Below are positions 17,654-25,717 of a stretch of 53,789 nucleotides of DNA, in pieces (the first letter of the stretch is position 1; each line of letters starts with the position of its first letter). The position numbers and the translations under genes are program-made. Source of the stretch: Pseudomonadota bacterium (GTDB lineage Bacteria; Pseudomonadota; Gammaproteobacteria; Steroidobacterales; Steroidobacteraceae); contig JAEWBG010000069.1 of the NCBI GenBank assembly GCA_023391335.1, positions 1 through 53,789 of the forward strand, in the 5' to 3' direction. The notes under the pieces are model-generated. The model did no database searches, was not told the DNA's origin, and worked only from the letters and a program-made list of their open reading frames with translations.

Positions 17654-18484
17654 TCAGCCCGCCGCGCGGCGAGGACCCGAACCGCCAACGGCACGTAGGC
17701 CGTTACGATTCTTGCCGCCTTCTTCTTCCTTCTTCGCTTCGTCTTCCTTGCCCGACTTCTCGATCGCTTCGATCAGCTTGGTGTCGAGTTCGGGAATGCT
17801 CGGCAGATCCTTCTCTTCGACGTGAGGCTTGAGCTGCTCTTGTACTTTGGTGGCGAGCTCATGCAGCTCTTTGTACTGAGTGATCAGCTTGGTTGAGTCC
17901 TTGCGCAGAGCGGCAATCTCGTCGTCTTGCTTACGCTTCTCGGTCCGCAGGGTGCCGAGGCTCTGTTCGACCTGGCGGCGTGCATCGGCCTCGGTCTGCT
18001 TTTCCTTCTTCAGCGCATTCATCTTGCGCAGCACGTTCTCGGGCGTGTCGGCGAGAGCGGTGTTGATGGCCTTGAGCTGCTTTTCCTTTTCGGCAACCCG
18101 GTCTTTGAACTTCTGCAGCTCCTTGGCGATCGCGGCACGTTCGCCTGCGAGCGTCTGCGAGGTGGTTTCCTGCAGGGCCTTCATGTCGGCCGTCAGCTGC
18201 TGCGCGATGGTTTCGGCCCGCTGGCGAGCGGCCGTTTCCTTGTCGAGATTGAACTGCGATTGACGTGCCTGTTCTTTCGCCTTGGCGACGCTGTCGTCCG
18301 CGTCGGCAATCTTCTGCAACGTTCGGTCAAGCGCCTGCTTCAGTTCATCGGCCGAGCAGTTAGGGTCCAGCTTCAGCGCCTCCGCAGCGCCGCGCATCAT
18401 CATTTGCTTGCTGATCGCAAGATCTTTCCAAACCTTCAACTGGAGCTCTAGTTGCGCTTGATCCACATTCGTTTCCTTTGGCAT
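17654..18484 (-). CDS. Coiled-coil protein of unknown function
   Basis: From the ATG at 18484 the product has 276 residues. About residues 45-235 are almost continuous charged heptad sequence rich in Lys, Glu, Gln and Ala (KAKEQARQSQFNLDKETAARQ, KFKDRVAEKEKQLKA), typical of a long alpha-helical coiled coil. There is no signal peptide or membrane segment, so it should be cytosolic. The C-terminal tail (KNRNGLRAVGGSGPRRAAG) is basic and glycine-rich. I recognise no enzymatic domain; a structural or adaptor role is the only thing the sequence suggests. No strong ribosome-binding site is visible at the chosen start, and an upstream in-frame start exists at 18547. Confidence 0.8.
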   Translation of the reverse strand: MPKETNVDQAQLELQLKVWKDLAISKQMMMRGAAEALKLDPNCSADELKQALDRTLQKIADADDSVAKAKEQARQSQFNLDKETAARQRAETIAQQLTADMKALQETTSQTLAGERAAIAKELQKFKDRVAEKEKQLKAINTALADTPENVLRKMNALKKEKQTEADARRQVEQSLGTLRTEKRKQDDEIAALRKDSTKLITQYKELHELATKVQEQLKPHVEEKDLPSIPELDTKLIEAIEKSGKEDEAKKEEEGGKNRNGLRAVGGSGPRRAAG

Positions 18485-18629
18485 AGATGCTGAAATTTCG
18501 GGGGCGCGGATTGTAGTACAGAAGACCGCGCGCCTTATCTGTCTCACTTGAAAAAATGCTGGCGAGTTCTCGCTCCCATTCAGCGCGTCATCACGGGATT
18601 TGGATGAGGCGGATCAATGGGCAGCTATG

Positions 18630-18826
18630 TCTCTGAAATCTAGGAAGAAGTTAGCCTCGATTCGAGGTCGTTCGAGATCGCAAACGGCCTGCCCGAAGCA
18701 AGGGTTCCGCGGGTAACGTCGGTAAGACGCGAGCGGGCTGCACAAGATAAGGCTGATTTGCGCATTTCCAAGGCTTCGCGCTGCCGAAATAAGTTCAACC
18801 GCGGGCGCTCTCTGCGAGAGCTTTTT
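18630..18826 (+). ncRNA. Candidate small RNA ending at an orphan intrinsic terminator
   Basis: The 434-bp gap between the divergent coiled-coil and pirin genes contains no coding frame I can support, yet it carries an intrinsic terminator on the plus strand (18807-18826) with no plus-strand gene before it. Upstream, several pairings can be drawn: GAAAT near 18640 with ATTTC near 18767, TTAGCCT near 18654 with AGGCTGA near 18752, and a local CCTCG/CGAGG hairpin near 18657-18671. I compared it by eye with 6S and SRP RNA and could not make a convincing match. The 5' end is a guess. Confidence 0.22.
18807..18826 (+). terminator. Intrinsic terminator upstream of the pirin gene
   Basis: GCTCTC and GAGAGC form a six-pair stem with a TGC loop, followed by five T residues. 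It lies about 93 bases upstream of the pirin start. It could end a small RNA or act as an attenuator in the pirin leader. Confidence 0.55.
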
Positions 18827-18918
18827 CGGGTGCGCGCCTCTACGTCGCTTGCGGCAATCCCTGCACTTCGGGTTGAGCGTGACCGCTATGATCCTGCGAC
18901 CCGCGAAGGAGATTCCCG

Positions 18919-19812
18919 ATGATCGAGTTAGTGATCGATGCACGTCGTAAAGACCTTGGCGGATTCGAAGTCGGACGTCTGCTTCCGGCAGCTCCCCGCC
19001 GCATGGTTGGCCCCTTTATCTTTTTCGATCATCTCGGCCCCGTGGATTTGCCGGCGGGCATTCCACGCAGCGTCGATGTAAGGCCGCACCCACACATCGG
19101 ACTGTCGACCGTCACGTATCTCTTCGATGGCGAGATCATGCATCGAGACAGCCTCGCCTCCCAGCAACCGATCAGGCCGGGCGAGGTGAATTGGATGACG
19201 GCCGGCAAAGGGATCACTCACTCCGAGCGATTCGAACGCGCACGGATGCAGGGAGATCGCATGCATGGGATCCAGGCCTGGGTCGCTCTGCCGAAGGAGC
19301 AAGAAGAGATCGAACCGGCATTTGCGCACCATGAACATCAAGATCTACCGAAGTACGAAGGCGGAGGCATGTGGGCACGCCTCGTCGCCGGTGAAGCGTT
19401 CGGGGCACGCGCCAATGTAAAAACTCACTCCCCGATGTTCTACGTGCATTGGAAGCTACAGGCGGGCACTAAGGCGCAACTACCGGCGGAGTATCCCGAA
19501 CGTGCCGCATACATCGTCCAAGGGTCGGTAGAAGTTGCGGGCAACCGGATCGAATCAGGTCACATGCTGATCTTCAAACCCGGTCAGCCGGTGTTATTCG
19601 CAGCATTCACCGAAGCGGTCGTCATGCTCTTGGGCGGCGAACCCGTCGGCGAGCGCTATATCGAATGGAATTTCGTCTCGTCCTCGAAAGAGCGCATCGA
19701 GGCAGCGAAAGCGGATTGGCGCGGCGGCCGTATGAAACTTCCCGATGCCGACAATCAAGAATTCATTCCGCTGCCGGGCGATCCCCCGCCGCCGGCGAAC
19801 CCGATGTCCTGA
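18919..19812 (+). CDS. Pirin family protein
   Basis: A 297-residue cytosolic bicupin protein; bacterial pirins bind a metal and some act as quercetinases or modulate metabolism. GAAGGAG precedes the ATG. The N-terminal cupin has the pirin signature RPHPHIGLSTVTYLFDGEI, two metal-ligand His residues, and EVNWMTAGKGITHSER supplying the third His and the Glu. The C-terminal cupin covers about residues 180-280. The set of ligands appears complete. Substrate cannot be read from the sequence. Confidence 0.93.
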   Translation: MIELVIDARRKDLGGFEVGRLLPAAPRRMVGPFIFFDHLGPVDLPAGIPRSVDVRPHPHIGLSTVTYLFDGEIMHRDSLASQQPIRPGEVNWMTAGKGITHSERFERARMQGDRMHGIQAWVALPKEQEEIEPAFAHHEHQDLPKYEGGGMWARLVAGEAFGARANVKTHSPMFYVHWKLQAGTKAQLPAEYPERAAYIVQGSVEVAGNRIESGHMLIFKPGQPVLFAAFTEAVVMLLGGEPVGERYIEWNFVSSSKERIEAAKADWRGGRMKLPDADNQEFIPLPGDPPPPANPMS

Positions 19813-19826
19813 CTCCAACCGCAAAG

Positions 19827-20005
19827 GGTCGGAAGCGGAGGAACACAAAGCGCACAGAGAACAAGGCCAGAACACAAGATGGAAATTCCTCCGAGTGCGA
19901 CTAAACAGAGGACCGACGTCTATCATTTGAGCCGGCTCATCTCGCACCATTTTTCTTTTTTGTGTTCTTCGTGGCGCCCTTTTGTGCTCTCTGTGTTTCG
20001 TCCGG
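19827..20005. repeat. Inverted pair of CACAAAG-type arms between convergent pirin and OMP genes
   Basis: Left arm 19827-19879 (GGTCGGAAGCGGAGGAACAC and following ACAAAG/ACAGAG units) starts 14 bases after the pirin stop. Inverted right arm 19949-20005 (TTTTGTGTTCTTCGTGG, then TTTGTGCTCTCTGTGTTTCG and TCCGG) ends 4 bases from the stop of the opposing gene. Both convergent genes thus end at an arm of the same potential hairpin. No other terminator is visible. Confidence 0.75.
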
Positions 20006-20009
20006 ATCC

Positions 20010-20699
20010 TTAAAATTTAACTGCAATGCCGACACTCGCGACTGGATACCACTCGTAGATATCGGCATCGTCTTGCAGATCGCGTTCTTCTTGTACCACT
20101 GCATTTTGTAGCTGTGCGCACTCGGCGCTACCGGTAGGGGCTGCGGATCCGCAGGTGGCAGTGAGATCCACATCGGGCGATCCCATGTAGATCACGCCCA
20201 GATCGAAAAGGAATGTCGCACGTCCAGTGGAGCCAAACGGATTGCCCCAGCCGATGCCGACGTACGGTCCGAATGAATTGCCGGGTTTGACGTTGCCGCG
20301 CACCGTGCCGACTTCCGATGCAGTGAACGTTTGGCCATTGAACTCGAACGTGTTGTTACTTGGCTTTGCCCTTACATCCACTTTCGTGTTCGAGCCTATC
20401 GCGCCGAACGTAACGCGAAACCCATGCCCGCCCGGATGCCAATCCACCAAAGCGGTCGCAGTCCGGAGTTTTGCATCTCCGTCGTAGTCCACATCGCTCG
20501 AACTCAACGTGTCGCTGTAATTAAACGCGCTGTAGCCGACGCGCAAGTTCAGTTGTTCGGTGAGACGGAAATCGGCATCGGCCCCGATGCCCAACGTACC
20601 CAGCCTGATTGCTCCGGCCGTGCCTTCAGCCGATGCGGCATTGCACGCGATGCACGCACCAAAGCATGCTGCGATAGCGGCCAATTTGACGTGGCGCAT
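20010..20699 (-). CDS. Outer-membrane beta-barrel protein
   Basis: A 229-residue exported protein with signal peptide ending near NAASAEG and AGGAG upstream of the ATG at 20699. Alternating hydrophobic strands (FRLTEQLNLRVGYSAFNYSD, ATALVDWHPGGHGFRVTFGAIG, FLFDLGVIYMG, WYPVASVGIAVKF) and a terminal Phe indicate a small eight- to ten-stranded barrel. Cys in TCGSAAPTGSAEC may form a disulphide in a surface loop. It belongs to the general group of OmpW/OprG-like and uncharacterised barrels; I cannot assign a ligand. Confidence 0.8.
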   Translation of the reverse strand: MRHVKLAAIAACFGACIACNAASAEGTAGAIRLGTLGIGADADFRLTEQLNLRVGYSAFNYSDTLSSSDVDYDGDAKLRTATALVDWHPGGHGFRVTFGAIGSNTKVDVRAKPSNNTFEFNGQTFTASEVGTVRGNVKPGNSFGPYVGIGWGNPFGSTGRATFLFDLGVIYMGSPDVDLTATCGSAAPTGSAECAQLQNAVVQEERDLQDDADIYEWYPVASVGIAVKF

Positions 20700-20812
20700 G
20701 GCGATCACTCCTGTGAAGGACTGATGCAATCACGCTCGAAGCACCTTTTCGGTTCCGGTCGGCGCAGGGAGGTGGGTGGTCGACAAGCGAATCAGGTCGC
20801 CCAAATACAAGG

Positions 20813-20933
20813 AACACGGATGCAACACAAAGATCACAGAGAGATCACAAAGATCACAAGGAAGACACAGTGCACCATCTTGGTATTACTTGTGCTCTCT
20901 GCGTTTCCTTGTGCTCCTTGTGTTGCGTCTTGC
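20813..20933. repeat. Compact inverted repeat (CACAAAG-type) downstream of the efflux operon
   Basis: Left arm 20813-20870 starts ACGGATGCAACACAAAG and continues with ATCACAGAG and ATCACAAAG units. Right arm 20889-20933 is the inverse (TTGTGCTCTCTGCGTTTCC, then TTGTGTTGCGTC). The loop is only about 18 bases, so this is the clearest hairpin of the series. Its right arm ends seven bases past the stop of the outer-membrane factor, the last gene of the efflux operon, where a terminator would be expected. Confidence 0.82.
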
Positions 20934-20940
20934 TCCTAGG

Positions 20941-22395
20941 CTACGACCCCTGATCCCACCCGCCGCCGAGCACCTGATACAGCCTGACGAGATTGGTTTC
21001 TTCGGTAAGGCGAGTGTTGATCAAGCCTTGTTGTGCCGCATACAGGCTGCGCTGAGCATCGAGCAACACGAGATAGCTTTGCTGGCCCGATTCGCGCAGT
21101 TGGCGAGAGAACTCGTAAGCACGCTGCGATGCTGCAACGAGACGCTCTTGCGCTTGTCGCTGCCGGCTCAGCGTATCTGCGAGCGCAAGTGCGTCGCTGA
21201 CTTCTTGAAATCCCATTTGGATTGCTTGTTCGTACCGAGCGACTGCGATGTCTCGATCCACGCGTGCGACGCCCAAGTTCGCCCAGAGGCGACCGCCCTG
21301 GAAGATCGGCAGGTTGATTTGCGGCGTGAAGCTCCACGTCTTGTTGTCGGCGTCGAACAAACCGGAAAGCTCGCTACTTGCATAGCCGGCATCGCCCGTG
21401 AGTGAAATGCTTGGAAAGAACGCTGCGCGCGCCGCACCGATGTTCGCGTTTGCGGCTCGCAATGTGTGCTCCGCGGCGACGATGTCCGGTCTGTTGAGCA
21501 ACACATCCGACGGCAGGCCGACGGGCACTGCAGCGACGAGAGCGGATTGAGCATCAGCGCTCTGCGGCAGTAGATCTTGAGGGATTGCGTTGCCCACCAA
21601 CAGTCGCAATGCGTTCATGTCTTGAGCGACATTACCCTCATAGCGAGCCACATCGGCACGCGCGCTTTCGACGGTTGTTTCGGACTGACTAAGTTCAAGC
21701 CCTGACACCGCGCCCAAACGATGGCGCTCCTTGGTCAGCGCAAACCACTCTTCCTGATTCTTGGCGGTTGCTTCGGCAAGTTCTCTGAGCGCTAGATCGT
21801 TTGCTAGAACAAGGAACGACCTGGAGACTTCGGCGATTAGTGCGATCTGCGCGTTGCGTCGCGATGATTCCTGCGCGAAGTAGTCTTCGAGCGCTGCGCG
21901 ACTCAAGTTGTGAACGCGGCCGAATAAATCCAGTTCGAACGATGCGCCTACCGTTGCGCTGTACTGTTCGGTGACGCCTACTTGACCTGTGAACGATGCT
22001 CCCTCAGGCAATCGCTGCCGTCGCAATGCTCCGTTGACGCTCAGATTCGGAACGCGATCAGCGCGCTGTATGCGATATAGCGCGCGTGCTCGTTCGACGT
22101 TTAGCACTGCGACACGTAGATCGCGATTGTTCTGCAACGCAAGCTCGATGAGCCCCTCGAGCTTCGGCGAATTGACGAACTCGCGCCATGGAAGCGCTGC
22201 GATATTCGTTTCACTCTTCGATGTGCCGGGTGCCTGAACGCTTGCCGGCCACGCGTTTGGGACGGGCGATTCAGGCCGGTGATATCTCGGCGCGAGGCTG
22301 ACGCAGCCGGAGGCGAGCGCTGCAAAGACGAGAACGGAGAATCTCCACGGAGCTCGCGGAGTGAAATACGCCAAGGTCGGTTTCGATTTGCTCAT
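20941..22395 (-). CDS. RND efflux outer-membrane factor, NodT/OprM-type lipoprotein
   Basis: A 484-residue outer-membrane channel that completes the tripartite pump with the two upstream genes. The ATG at 22395 gives a lipoprotein signal with lipobox LASGC and Cys31 as lipidation site. Family motifs follow: YHRPESPVPNAWP, two repeats of long helical hairpins (LIELALQNNRDLRVAVLNVERARALYRIQRAD and VAAEHTLRAANANIGAARAAFFPSISL), and LFDADNKTWSFTPQINLPIF. The segment TPRAPWRFS in the signal peptide is encoded by an arm of an intergenic period-9 repeat (22332-22362), which is unusual. A 154-bp gap separates it from the RND gene. Confidence 0.93.
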   Translation of the reverse strand: MSKSKPTLAYFTPRAPWRFSVLVFAALASGCVSLAPRYHRPESPVPNAWPASVQAPGTSKSETNIAALPWREFVNSPKLEGLIELALQNNRDLRVAVLNVERARALYRIQRADRVPNLSVNGALRRQRLPEGASFTGQVGVTEQYSATVGASFELDLFGRVHNLSRAALEDYFAQESSRRNAQIALIAEVSRSFLVLANDLALRELAEATAKNQEEWFALTKERHRLGAVSGLELSQSETTVESARADVARYEGNVAQDMNALRLLVGNAIPQDLLPQSADAQSALVAAVPVGLPSDVLLNRPDIVAAEHTLRAANANIGAARAAFFPSISLTGDAGYASSELSGLFDADNKTWSFTPQINLPIFQGGRLWANLGVARVDRDIAVARYEQAIQMGFQEVSDALALADTLSRQRQAQERLVAASQRAYEFSRQLRESGQQSYLVLLDAQRSLYAAQQGLINTRLTEETNLVRLYQVLGGGWDQGS

Positions 22396-22549
22396 CTTCG
22401 CGAGTTCGACCGTAACAGGTTGGTTCTTGGTCGATGCACTCCCGTTAACCTGCCCTGGCAAGTACGTGCCGAAAGAGTCGCGATCCAAGCGTTGTCCCTG
22501 GCAGCATTTCGTTCTCCGTGCCCTCTGTGTCCTCCGTTGCGACATATTT
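22332..22549. repeat. Inverted CACGGAG-type arms between RND and outer-membrane factor genes
   Basis: Left arm 22332-22362 (GAACGGAGAATCTCCACGG and GCTCGCGGAG) lies inside the coding region of the outer-membrane factor. Inverted right arm 22509-22549 (CGTTCTCCGTGCCCTCTGTG, TCCTCCG) directly abuts the RND stop codon at 22550. The arms enclose about 146 bases with no gene. Confidence 0.72.
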
Positions 22550-25500
22550 CTAGACATTTGCCGACGCCTCATCACGCGGAGCAGTGCGCGCATCGCGCCA
22601 CTTGCGAGCGCGTTGCACGGCGCGTCGCACTACGACGAAGAACAGCGGTATGAAGAAGATGCCGAGGAACGTGCCTGCAAGCATGCCGCCCACCACGCCA
22701 GTACCGATCGCGCGACGCGCACCGGAACCTGCACCGGTTGCGATCGCAAGCGGCAACACACCGAAACCGAACGCCAACGACGTCATCAAGATCGGACGTA
22801 AGCGATCTTTGATCGCGTTCATTACGCCCTCGATGATGTCCTGACCGTGTTGCTCGATATTGGCGATCGCAAACTCCACGATCAGGACCGCATTTTTCGA
22901 GGACAAACCGATGGTCGTGAGCATGCCGACCTGGAAATACACGTCGCGAGACAGGCCCCGCAGCATGGTCGCGAGCACTGCGCCCAAGATGCCGAGCGGC
23001 ACCACGAGCATGACGGATACGGGAATGGCCCAGCTCTCGTAGAGCGCAGCCAAGCAGAGAAATACCACTGCGACCGAAAGCGCATAGAGCATCGTGGTCT
23101 GCGCGCCTGCAGCTCGTTCTTGATACGAAGCGCCGCTCCACTCCAAGCCATAGCCGGCAGCCAGCTGCGAGACCAAATGTTCAACCTCGGCCATTGCATC
23201 GCCGGAGCTCACGCCGGGTGCGGGTTCGCCGTTCAATTCGACCGCGGGTAGACCATTGAAGCGCTCGAGGCGCGGCGAGCCGTATTCCCAGTGCGAAGTT
23301 GCAAATGCGGAGAACGGGACCATGTCGCCCGCCGAGTTGCGCACATACCAGCGCTGGAAATCTTCGGGAACCATACGAAACGGTGCATCCGCTTGGACGT
23401 AGACGCGTTTGACGCGGCCGCGGTCCAAGAAGTCATCGACGTACTGACCGCCCCAGGCAGCGATCAAGGTTTCGTTGATTGCCGCCATCGACAGACCCAA
23501 CGCACCGGCCTTTTGGGCATCGATGTCGAGGCGGAACTGCGGCGTGTCTTCCTGACCGTTCGGGCGCACGTTGGCCAGCAGTTTGCTTTTCGCGGCAGCC
23601 CCGAGAAACTGATTGCGTGCGGCAATCAGCGCATCATGTCCGCGGCCTTGCGTGTCTTGCAGATAGAACGAGAAGCCGCGAGCACGGCCGAGCTCTGTGA
23701 CCGGAGGCGGCGGAAATGCGAATACGAGCGCATCTTTGATTTGGCTGAAGGCGCCCATCGCCCGCGCAGCCACGGCAGTCACCGTGAGCTTGTCGTTTTC
23801 GCGTTCGTCCCACGGTTTGAGCTTCACGAAGCCGATGCCGGCATTCTGGCCGCTACCGCCGAAGCTGAAGCCCTGCACGGTGAAAATCGATTCGACCGCA
23901 TCCTGCTCCTTCTCCATGAAATGTTTTTCGACTTGTTTGATCACTTCCATCGTGCGTGCCTGAGTGGATCCGACCGGACCTTGCACCTGCACGAACAGCA
24001 CGCCTTGATCTTCATCGGGCAAGAACGAGGTCGGCAGCTTCATGAAGACGAAGAGCATCACCGCGCAGATCGCGCCATAGATGAGCAGCGCTCTGCCCGG
24101 ACGTGCCAGCATGCGCGAGACGACGTTGCGATATTTGTCGTTGCTGCGATCGAACTTGCGATTGAACCAGCCGAAGAATCCGCGCTGAGTTGCGTGATCG
24201 ATTTCGTGCGGTCGCAGTAGCGTGGCGCATAGCGCCGGCGTGAGCACAATCGCCACGAACACCGACAACGCCATCGCCGAGACGATCGTAATGGAGAACT
24301 GTCGATAGATGACGCCGGTCGATCCCGTCAAGAACGCCATTGGCATGAACACCGCAGCGAGCACCATCGCGATGCCGACTAGCGCGCCGGTGATTTGATC
24401 CATCGATTTGCGCGTCGCTTCCACCGGGGGAAGCTTCTCATCGCGCATCACGCGTTCGACGTTCTCCACGACCACGATGGCGTCGTCCACTAGCAAACCG
24501 ATCGCGAGCACCATCGCGAACATCGTGAGCATGTTGATCGAGAACCCCGTCGCCGCGAGCACGCCGAAGGTACCGAGCAACACAACTGGCACGGCTATCG
24601 TTGGGATCAAAGTAGCGCGCCAGTTCTGCAAGAACAGATACATGACCAAGAACACGAGCACGATCGCCTCGACCAGCGTCTTCACCACCTCGTGAATCGA
24701 GACACGCACGAACGGCGTCGTGTCGAACGGGGTGATCGCACGCAGTCCGGCCGGAAACGTCGGCTTCAAGTCGGTGATGAGTTTTTGAACCGCTTGAGCC
24801 GTGCTCAGCGCATTGGCATTCGTCGCCAGCGAAATGGCAACACCGGATGCAGGTTTACCGTTCCAACGGCTGATGGTGCCGTAGTCGGCGGAACCCAGCT
24901 CGACGCGCGCGACGTCGCTTAGCTTCAAGACGGCGCCGTTGGTTTCGCTGCGGATGATGATGTTGCGAAACTGTTCAGCGTTGGTGAGGCGTCCTTGCGA
25001 AGTGACCGTGGCATTGATCTCTTGTCCCGGAACCGCGGGTTGCGCACCGAGTTGTCCGACCGACACCTGTGCGTTTTGCGCGCGGATCGCGGCCGTAATG
25101 TCGCCTGGCGTGACGCGATACGTATTCATCTTGTCCGGATCGAGCCAGATACGCATCGCGTACTTCGATCCGAACACGTTGACGCCACCCACACCCGGAA
25201 CACGGCTCAACGGATCCACGATGTTGGTGCTCACGTAGTCCGCGATATCGACGCGATCCATGCTGCCGTTTTCGGATACGAAGCCGACCACCATCAAGAA
25301 TCCGGTGTTCGCCTTGGTCACGTTGATGCCTTGCTGTTGCACGATCTGCGGCAACAGCGGCGTCGCGAGCTGCAATTTGTTCTGGACTTGAACCTGCGCA
25401 ATATCCGGATTGGTGCCGCTTTCGAAGGTCAGCGTGAGGCCTGCGGCGCCGCTCGAGTCGGAGGTGGCGGACATGTACAGCAGGCCGTCCAAGCCTTTCA

Positions 25501-25705
25501 TGTTTTGTTCGATGATCTGCGTCACCGAGTCCTCGACCGTCTTGGCCGATGCGCCCGGATAGAACGCATTGATGTTCACCGATGGCGGTGCAATCGTCGG
25601 ATAGCGTGAAATCGGCAATCGCGTGATCGAGATGACGCCTGCAATCATGATGATGATTGCAATCACCCACGCGAAAATCGGACGGTCGATGAAGAATCTG
25701 GCCAT
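22550..25705 (-). CDS. RND multidrug efflux permease, AcrB/HAE1 family
   Basis: A 1051-residue inner-membrane proton antiporter, the usual length for HAE1-type pumps. It begins MARFFIDRPIFAWVIAIIIMIAG and has twelve predicted membrane helices with two large periplasmic loops. Motif VLAIGLLVDDAIVVVENVERVM contains the two transmembrane Asp residues of the proton relay; FMPMAFLTGSTGVIYRQFSITI and GLSSKNAVLIVEFA are also conserved. It starts 12 bases after the membrane-fusion gene, so the pair is one operon. The substrate is not predictable, although the family usually exports hydrophobic drugs, dyes and solvents. Confidence 0.97.
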   Translation of the reverse strand: MARFFIDRPIFAWVIAIIIMIAGVISITRLPISRYPTIAPPSVNINAFYPGASAKTVEDSVTQIIEQNMKGLDGLLYMSATSDSSGAAGLTLTFESGTNPDIAQVQVQNKLQLATPLLPQIVQQQGINVTKANTGFLMVVGFVSENGSMDRVDIADYVSTNIVDPLSRVPGVGGVNVFGSKYAMRIWLDPDKMNTYRVTPGDITAAIRAQNAQVSVGQLGAQPAVPGQEINATVTSQGRLTNAEQFRNIIIRSETNGAVLKLSDVARVELGSADYGTISRWNGKPASGVAISLATNANALSTAQAVQKLITDLKPTFPAGLRAITPFDTTPFVRVSIHEVVKTLVEAIVLVFLVMYLFLQNWRATLIPTIAVPVVLLGTFGVLAATGFSINMLTMFAMVLAIGLLVDDAIVVVENVERVMRDEKLPPVEATRKSMDQITGALVGIAMVLAAVFMPMAFLTGSTGVIYRQFSITIVSAMALSVFVAIVLTPALCATLLRPHEIDHATQRGFFGWFNRKFDRSNDKYRNVVSRMLARPGRALLIYGAICAVMLFVFMKLPTSFLPDEDQGVLFVQVQGPVGSTQARTMEVIKQVEKHFMEKEQDAVESIFTVQGFSFGGSGQNAGIGFVKLKPWDERENDKLTVTAVAARAMGAFSQIKDALVFAFPPPPVTELGRARGFSFYLQDTQGRGHDALIAARNQFLGAAAKSKLLANVRPNGQEDTPQFRLDIDAQKAGALGLSMAAINETLIAAWGGQYVDDFLDRGRVKRVYVQADAPFRMVPEDFQRWYVRNSAGDMVPFSAFATSHWEYGSPRLERFNGLPAVELNGEPAPGVSSGDAMAEVEHLVSQLAAGYGLEWSGASYQERAAGAQTTMLYALSVAVVFLCLAALYESWAIPVSVMLVVPLGILGAVLATMLRGLSRDVYFQVGMLTTIGLSSKNAVLIVEFAIANIEQHGQDIIEGVMNAIKDRLRPILMTSLAFGFGVLPLAIATGAGSGARRAIGTGVVGGMLAGTFLGIFFIPLFFVVVRRAVQRARKWRDARTAPRDEASANV

Positions 25706-25717
25706 GCCTCGCTCCGC

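Noticed and set aside
17374..17694. Frames encoding HGGHGEHGD- or TQHKEHK-like peptides within repeat arms (also near 8717-8971, 17005-17277, 28154-28597)
   Set aside because: These low-complexity peptides simply reflect the nine-base period of the DNA arrays and are not supported as proteins.
18630..18826. 6S RNA or SRP RNA gene upstream of pirin
   Set aside because: By eye I could not align conserved elements of either RNA; only the terminator and a few short pairings are clear, so it is kept only as an unnamed candidate.
23291..24220. Plus-strand open frame of 309 codons inside the RND permease gene
   Set aside because: It is antisense to a fully conserved transporter and has the His/Arg-rich composition typical of shadow frames.
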